Positions 60,133 through 64,000 of a stretch of 64,000 nt of DNA are shown one piece after another. Positions within the stretch are counted from its first letter, which is position 1; each line of letters starts with the position of its first letter. Under the pieces are notes generated by a model that searched no databases, was not told the DNA's origin, and was given only the letters and a program-made list of their open reading frames with translations. Where the stretch lies: the NCBI GenBank assembly GCA_964639765.1, contig CAZXEN010000001.1, positions 73,373 to 137,372 of the forward strand. Reading direction: 5' to 3'. The stretch comes from Scybalousia_A sp964639765. Lineage in GTDB: Bacteria > Bacteroidota > Bacteroidia > Bacteroidales > P3. The position numbers and the translations under genes are program-made.

Positions 60133-62703
60133 TTAGTATTCTTCCTTTGGATACATACTATCCCACCACGAAGAGTCTTCTTTTAGCCATTTTGCGAACC
60201 ATGCATATATGGTATTGTTCCATTTCAAGCGTTTATCAAAATCCACTATACCGTGATTTTCTCCTTTGACGGTGATAAACTCAACTTCTTTACCCAATAT
60301 CTTCAAAGCGTTGTACATTTGAATGCTCTCCCCTATCGGAACATTGGTGTCTGAGGTTCCATGCAAAAGAAGCAAAGGAGTTTTTATCTTGTCTGCATTG
60401 AACAACGGCGAATGCTTGGTGTAAAGTTCAGGATTGTTCCATGGGTAGTTGTCTGCTGTGGCTGCACCTGAATAAGAATAGCCCCAATATCCTTCTCCCC
60501 AATAGGAAGTAATATTACTTATGCCTGCATGTGAAACAGCACAGGCGAAAATATCTGTCTTGGTCTGCAGATATTGGGTCATAAAACCGCCATAACTTGC
60601 TCCCATGCAACCGATATGCTTGCTATCTATATAAGGATAAGCTTTGCATACTCTTTTTACTCCTTCTATTATCTCATCTGCAGTATAATCACCCCAAGCA
60701 TTTACGTGTCTTGCTGCAAAGTCTTGACCCCAGCCTGTTGTACCGCTTGGATTGATTACATAAACGATGTATCCCTGTTGAGTATATAGCCATGCAGAAT
60801 AACGCATCTCAAAACTTCTGTCAGTAGGCGAACATCCTCCATAATAATATACAATCATCGGATATTTTTTTGAAGAATCAAAATCCAAAGGGTAATATAA
60901 ACGTCCGTCTATGTTTGAATTATGCATACGGAAAGAGAATTTATCCATCTTGCCTATTGACTCAGGGTCAAAAGAGTCTGCCTTTGGGAAGAAGACTTCC
61001 TTTGTTTTCAAGGTATTATCCTTGTCAAGCCATGCCCTGAACACACGTTTTGGCTTATTATAGTTCTCTCCGTAATAAACCATCTGTGTTTCGTCGTCTG
61101 AAATATCAAAACTATGGACTATATCCACACCCAAATCCAAAAGAGTAAAAGTATTATCTTTCAGATTGTAACGGAATACAGATACAGAGTCCTTGTTTTC
61201 GCAGGTAAGATAAAGATTTTTTTCCCTGACGATGACATCTTTTACACTTGGATTGAAATCCTTGGCTACAGGCTTTACCTCCTTTGTTTCAAGATTCATC
61301 AAATAGATAGAATAGTTGAAAGCATTGGGTATCTGGTTTTTCTTCAGCGTGGAACCAATGGAGTTAAAAGCCTCATTACTTGCAAGAACAACAATATTTT
61401 CGCCGTCTTTCAAGTATTGTGCAGAATTTATAAAACCATCATTTTCTATCAGTGTGTCAAGAATGCGTTCCCCTATATTGTATTGATAAAGACTTGTAAA
61501 AGAATAAGGACGTTTGGTTATGTCGTCTTTTGTCATAGAAAACAATATCTTATATTCTTTTAAATTCAAATCGTTCAAGTAGGTGGAACGGAAAGTCTGG
61601 AACAACTTACCATGAAAATAATCGGTGTAAAGATACAATTCCGTTCTGTCTCTCCAGCCTGGTATTCTGTCATCTGGCAGATACATTCTATGCAAATCTC
61701 CTGATGTATTATCTTTCTTTTTGGTTACTGACTGAACATAATCAAGGGTTTGAGGATTTTCAAAATAATATCCGCTTTCCCTGCCTGGTCCAAAAAAGGT
61801 TATCCCGCCTTGTTGCTCCATATCTTCCTTTATGAGTTTTCGCTCTTGAGTCTCAGGATAAAAAGCATACAAATTGTTTTTGGAATCGTAGTACAGAATA
61901 TCCAAATCTGGCATCCATTTGTAATTCAAGGTCTTGTCATCGGAGAAAATAACCTTGTCATCAATTGTATTCCTTACTTCTATTCGGTATGTGCTTTTTC
62001 CATTCTCGTCTGTGTTGTAGTATTTTACCAAATAAAATCTTCCTGAGGAGGAAATCTTTGTATCGTATGGATTTTCTCCGCAAAGCATATTTCTAAGACT
62101 AAGGCCAGAAAGACTTTGAGTTAAACTCTGTCCTGAATCATCATAATATATCAGTGTTTTTATTTTATAGTAATCAGCTTTACCGCTTTCCTCTATCTTG
62201 GAATACAAACACAAAGCAGCAATACCTACAATATGATTGCCTGGTTCAAGTTCTTCTTCCACAACAACTTTCGTCTCATCTGTCATTTCCGCTTCAGCCG
62301 TTGTCTTCTGTGCCACTTCCTTGCCATCTATGGAAATCTTTAACTTTGCATTAGAATATACCTCAAATTTTACTTTTTCTCTTTTTGAAGTACTCAGATA
62401 AAAGAAACGCTTGCTTATGTTTATTTCCAAAGCCATACAAGAATGAATGTCTATTGTATCTATTCCATCTTCAGAGGTGTTGGCTTTTATTTCCTTATCC
62501 AATTTGGTCAGTTTGGGAACCTTAAAATAATCTTCCACGGAAAATTTTTCTCCACGGTTGTTCAAAGAATCCAATATCAAAGGAGTGTCGTATGCTTCCC
62601 AATCATAATAATAAGAGGTTACAGGCTTTTGCGCAGACACGCTTATGGACCATACATAAAAAATAACCGCAAAAACAAAACTGATTTTCTTAGTATTTTT
62701 CAT
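60133..62703 (-). CDS. S9 family prolyl oligopeptidase-like peptidase, exported
   Basis: This 856-residue protein has a signal peptide (to about residue 24, ending SVSAQ), a long beta-propeller-like region (about 190-600) and a C-terminal alpha/beta-hydrolase domain. The triad is Ser703 in GASYGGF, Asp785 in GTSDTNVP and His817 in GENHG. It resembles the periplasmic DPP-like S9 peptidases of Bacteroidetes, which remove dipeptides or acylated residues from peptides. A reverse-strand -7 element (TATCTTTG, 62733-62740) lies 30 bp upstream. Confidence 0.93.
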   Translation of the reverse strand: MKNTKKISFVFAVIFYVWSISVSAQKPVTSYYYDWEAYDTPLILDSLNNRGEKFSVEDYFKVPKLTKLDKEIKANTSEDGIDTIDIHSCMALEINISKRFFYLSTSKREKVKFEVYSNAKLKISIDGKEVAQKTTAEAEMTDETKVVVEEELEPGNHIVGIAALCLYSKIEESGKADYYKIKTLIYYDDSGQSLTQSLSGLSLRNMLCGENPYDTKISSSGRFYLVKYYNTDENGKSTYRIEVRNTIDDKVIFSDDKTLNYKWMPDLDILYYDSKNNLYAFYPETQERKLIKEDMEQQGGITFFGPGRESGYYFENPQTLDYVQSVTKKKDNTSGDLHRMYLPDDRIPGWRDRTELYLYTDYFHGKLFQTFRSTYLNDLNLKEYKILFSMTKDDITKRPYSFTSLYQYNIGERILDTLIENDGFINSAQYLKDGENIVVLASNEAFNSIGSTLKKNQIPNAFNYSIYLMNLETKEVKPVAKDFNPSVKDVIVREKNLYLTCENKDSVSVFRYNLKDNTFTLLDLGVDIVHSFDISDDETQMVYYGENYNKPKRVFRAWLDKDNTLKTKEVFFPKADSFDPESIGKMDKFSFRMHNSNIDGRLYYPLDFDSSKKYPMIVYYYGGCSPTDRSFEMRYSAWLYTQQGYIVYVINPSGTTGWGQDFAARHVNAWGDYTADEIIEGVKRVCKAYPYIDSKHIGCMGASYGGFMTQYLQTKTDIFACAVSHAGISNITSYWGEGYWGYSYSGAATADNYPWNNPELYTKHSPLFNADKIKTPLLLLHGTSDTNVPIGESIQMYNALKILGKEVEFITVKGENHGIVDFDKRLKWNNTIYAWFAKWLKEDSSWWDSMYPKEEY

Positions 62704-62732
62704 AACAAAACTACATTAAGACAAATTTTTTG

Positions 62733-62740
62733 CAAAGATA
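62733..62740 (-). promoter_or_regulatory. Promoter -7 element of the S9 peptidase operon
   Basis: The reverse strand reads TATCTTTG followed by C, 30 bp before the ATG. A TTTG box exists 12 bp further upstream, closer than normal. Confidence 0.5.
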
Positions 62741-62770
62741 GTAAATTATTATCAAACCTTGTATGAAAAA

Positions 62771-62898
62771 GAATTGGTTTAAAAAAAATAACTCTTCGTT
62801 TTCGTGAAAAAAAACGAAGTTTTTATACCCTAAAAAGTAGGTTTTTGTACCCTAAAAACGAAGATTTAAAAATTAAAAACGAAGTCTTTTTTCACGAA
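62771..62898. repeat. 43-bp-period intergenic element, copy 9
   Basis: Six cores: GAATTGG (62771), CTCTTCG (62792), ACGAAGT (62814), AAGTAGG (62835), ACGAAGA (62858), ACGAAGT (62879), spaced 21, 22, 21, 23, 21. Positions 62811-62892 match copy 8 with one difference (T at 62848). Outer flanks TTCGTGAAAAAA (62801-62812) and TTTTTTCACGAA (62887-62898) are perfect inverted repeats. Confidence 0.8.
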
Positions 62899-62992
62899 TA
62901 TCTAAAACTCTGAAAATATGATAAATACATCCTCTACAAAAAGTCGCAAAAAGAGGATACAGTATGTATTTATTGTTTAGCATAGATATGCT

Positions 62993-63022
62993 GTAGCGTC
63001 CCACAAAGAGACGCTACTTTTT
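62993..63022 (+). terminator. Hairpin with T run next to the T9SS gene stop
   Basis: GTAGCGTC pairs with GACGCTAC (8 bp) around a 9-nt loop and is followed by a T run on the forward strand, overlapping the stop of the reverse-strand gene. On the reverse strand there is no T run after the hairpin, so it reads best as a forward terminator, although no forward gene lies upstream. Confidence 0.5.
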
Positions 63023-64000
63023 ATTCCTTGATAACTTTCTTGGTTGCTTGACCGCTATTGGTTTGAACTTTTATTAAGTACGTTCCCACTGGATAAGAAT
63101 TTAGATTTATCTGATAGTTATAGGTATTTACTTCCTTTTCTAACAAGCGTTTACCTTGCTCATCAAAGATTTGAATACTCTTTATCTTGTATCCGCAGTT
63201 GATATTCACTTCACTATTTGTAGGATTTGGAAAAACATGTGTAAATTGTGAAATATCCTTTGTCTCATTCAATCCTACACCATGCCATTCCTCCGCATTC
63301 GGATTATATTCCCCAAGTATCGGAAACAGATACAGCATAGTAACAAAATCGTTTGTCTGCCAAAGAGAGTAATACCATGCAGAAATAGGCAACCAATCTA
63401 ATTGTCCTACATCTCTTTTAAGAGGAAACATCTCTGTTTCACAAAAAACTGTGGCATAGATATGTGATGAATAGTCTATAAATCTAACTACATCTCTATT
63501 TTCCACACTATCAGGAGTGTGATATACAACATAAAATTTTCCACTCATATTTATTGCAGAATCAAAAAATACTTCTGTATAATGGGGTGTTGTCCACATC
63601 TGTGGTTTATACGAAAAATCATTATTAGTATTAGTAACATCAACACTGCGAATAACTTCTGTAAGAGTAGAGTCCCATATCTCTAAATAAAACTTATCTT
63701 GTCCATAATAAGTACCAGGCCATCTCCAATTGTCTATATATCCAGATATACCTATGATGGTTATACTTGTATCTGTACTAAAAGGCTGTGCATAATCGTC
63801 ATGACAATTAACATCAAATATTTCATGAAATTCGTCATCAAGCCACAGCGAATGTCTTAATTCTGCTTGGTCCGTGCCACCCGCTATTAGCAAATACCCT
63901 CTATCCCATAGCCCATAAGTATAAAAAAGAGTATCATTAGGAACAACATCTAAACTTATATCTGCACAATTATCCATTATCTCGGGTAAAAGATATTGAC
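63021..64000 (-). CDS. T9SS cargo protein with C-terminal sorting domain (partial, 5' end outside window)
   Basis: The reverse frame is open to the window edge; an internal Met at 63977 is probably not the start. The visible part of about 325 residues has beta-rich stretches without a recognised domain, then a type A C-terminal sorting domain over the last about 75 residues: FPNPTNSEVNINC, IQIFDEQGKRLLEKEV, and the closing YPVGTYLIKVQTNSG...KKVIKE. Such domains direct proteins through the type IX system to the cell surface. This supports T9SS activity in the organism. The catalytic or binding function of the cargo is unknown. Confidence 0.88.
   Translation of the reverse strand, partial: QYLLPEIMDNCADISLDVVPNDTLFYTYGLWDRGYLLIAGGTDQAELRHSLWLDDEFHEIFDVNCHDDYAQPFSTDTSITIIGISGYIDNWRWPGTYYGQDKFYLEIWDSTLTEVIRSVDVTNTNNDFSYKPQMWTTPHYTEVFFDSAINMSGKFYVVYHTPDSVENRDVVRFIDYSSHIYATVFCETEMFPLKRDVGQLDWLPISAWYYSLWQTNDFVTMLYLFPILGEYNPNAEEWHGVGLNETKDISQFTHVFPNPTNSEVNINCGYKIKSIQIFDEQGKRLLEKEVNTYNYQINLNSYPVGTYLIKVQTNSGQATKKVIKE

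Larger units (their letters stand above)
62704..63020. other. Intergenic region with repeat copy 9 and hairpins
   Basis: This 317-bp gap holds the S9 peptidase promoter core (62733-62740, reverse), repeat copy 9 (62771-62898), an imperfect hairpin at 62922-62971 (AAATACAT/ATGTATTT with an inner CCTCT/AGAGG), and the terminator-like hairpin at 62993-63022. No gene-like frame. Confidence 0.7.

Noticed and set aside
3464..62898. CRISPR-like array reading of the periodic repeats
   Set aside because: The repeats are short, variable and inverted at the end, there are no unique spacers of constant length, and no cas genes are present.

Overview
The window is AT-rich bacterial chromosome that looks like an uncultured, fermentative member of the Bacteroidales. 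Evidence: promoters of the Bacteroidetes form TAnnTTTG, in the clearest cases with TTTG 19-21 bp upstream; almost no Shine-Dalgarno sites; a type IX secretion C-terminal sorting domain; a GldF/GldG-type transporter; a GH92 alpha-mannosidase; a TolC/MFP/RND pump; and Wza/Wzc capsule export. A trimeric electron-bifurcating [FeFe]-hydrogenase, ATP-forming PEP carboxykinase, an iron-type alcohol dehydrogenase and a glycogen synthase/phosphorylase fusion point to a strict anaerobe that ferments sugars and stores glycogen. No rRNA, tRNA, CRISPR array, phage or transposase was seen.

Layout. 0-10 kb: exonuclease III (cut by the window edge), an orphan sensor kinase with HemW, a universal stress protein with a SPOR-like protein and an M20 dipeptidase, an exported nitroreductase, a frameshifted outer-membrane barrel gene, and an isolated atpD-atpC pair. 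10-13 kb: a reverse-strand glycan operon (deacetylase, epimerase, polyprenyl-phosphate sugar-1-phosphate transferase). 13-17.3 kb: hydB-hydA-hydC with a promoter and a strong terminator. 17.6-23.5 kb: a forward surface-glycan cluster (acyltransferase, pyruvyltransferase-like protein, GT2, two LicD proteins flanking an SDR). 23.5-31 kb: sufB without sufC/D, an Elp3-like radical SAM protein, Wzc and Wza, MiaB. 31.2-37.8 kb: a TetR-controlled efflux operon ending in a PII-like small protein. 38-47 kb: a fused GldF-GldG protein with a DUF4340-like partner, GH92, Fe-ADH and a DUF362 lipoprotein. 47-56.9 kb: DnaN, a C1 peptidase, the glycogen fusion, PckA and a membrane protein. 56.9-64 kb: MutL, a small membrane protein, a class III aminotransferase, an S9 peptidase and a partial T9SS cargo protein.

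The most unusual structure is not a gene. At least nine intergenic regions carry one family of elements built from 21-22 bp half-units (a short G-rich core between an A-tract and a T-tract), so the pattern recurs about every 43 bp. The last unit is usually inverted and makes a terminator-like hairpin. Two copies lie between divergent promoters, where no gene ends, and two copies 18 kb apart are almost identical over 82 bp. I do not recognise this family. It could be an expanded terminator, a phased A-tract bending element or a dispersing miniature repeat.
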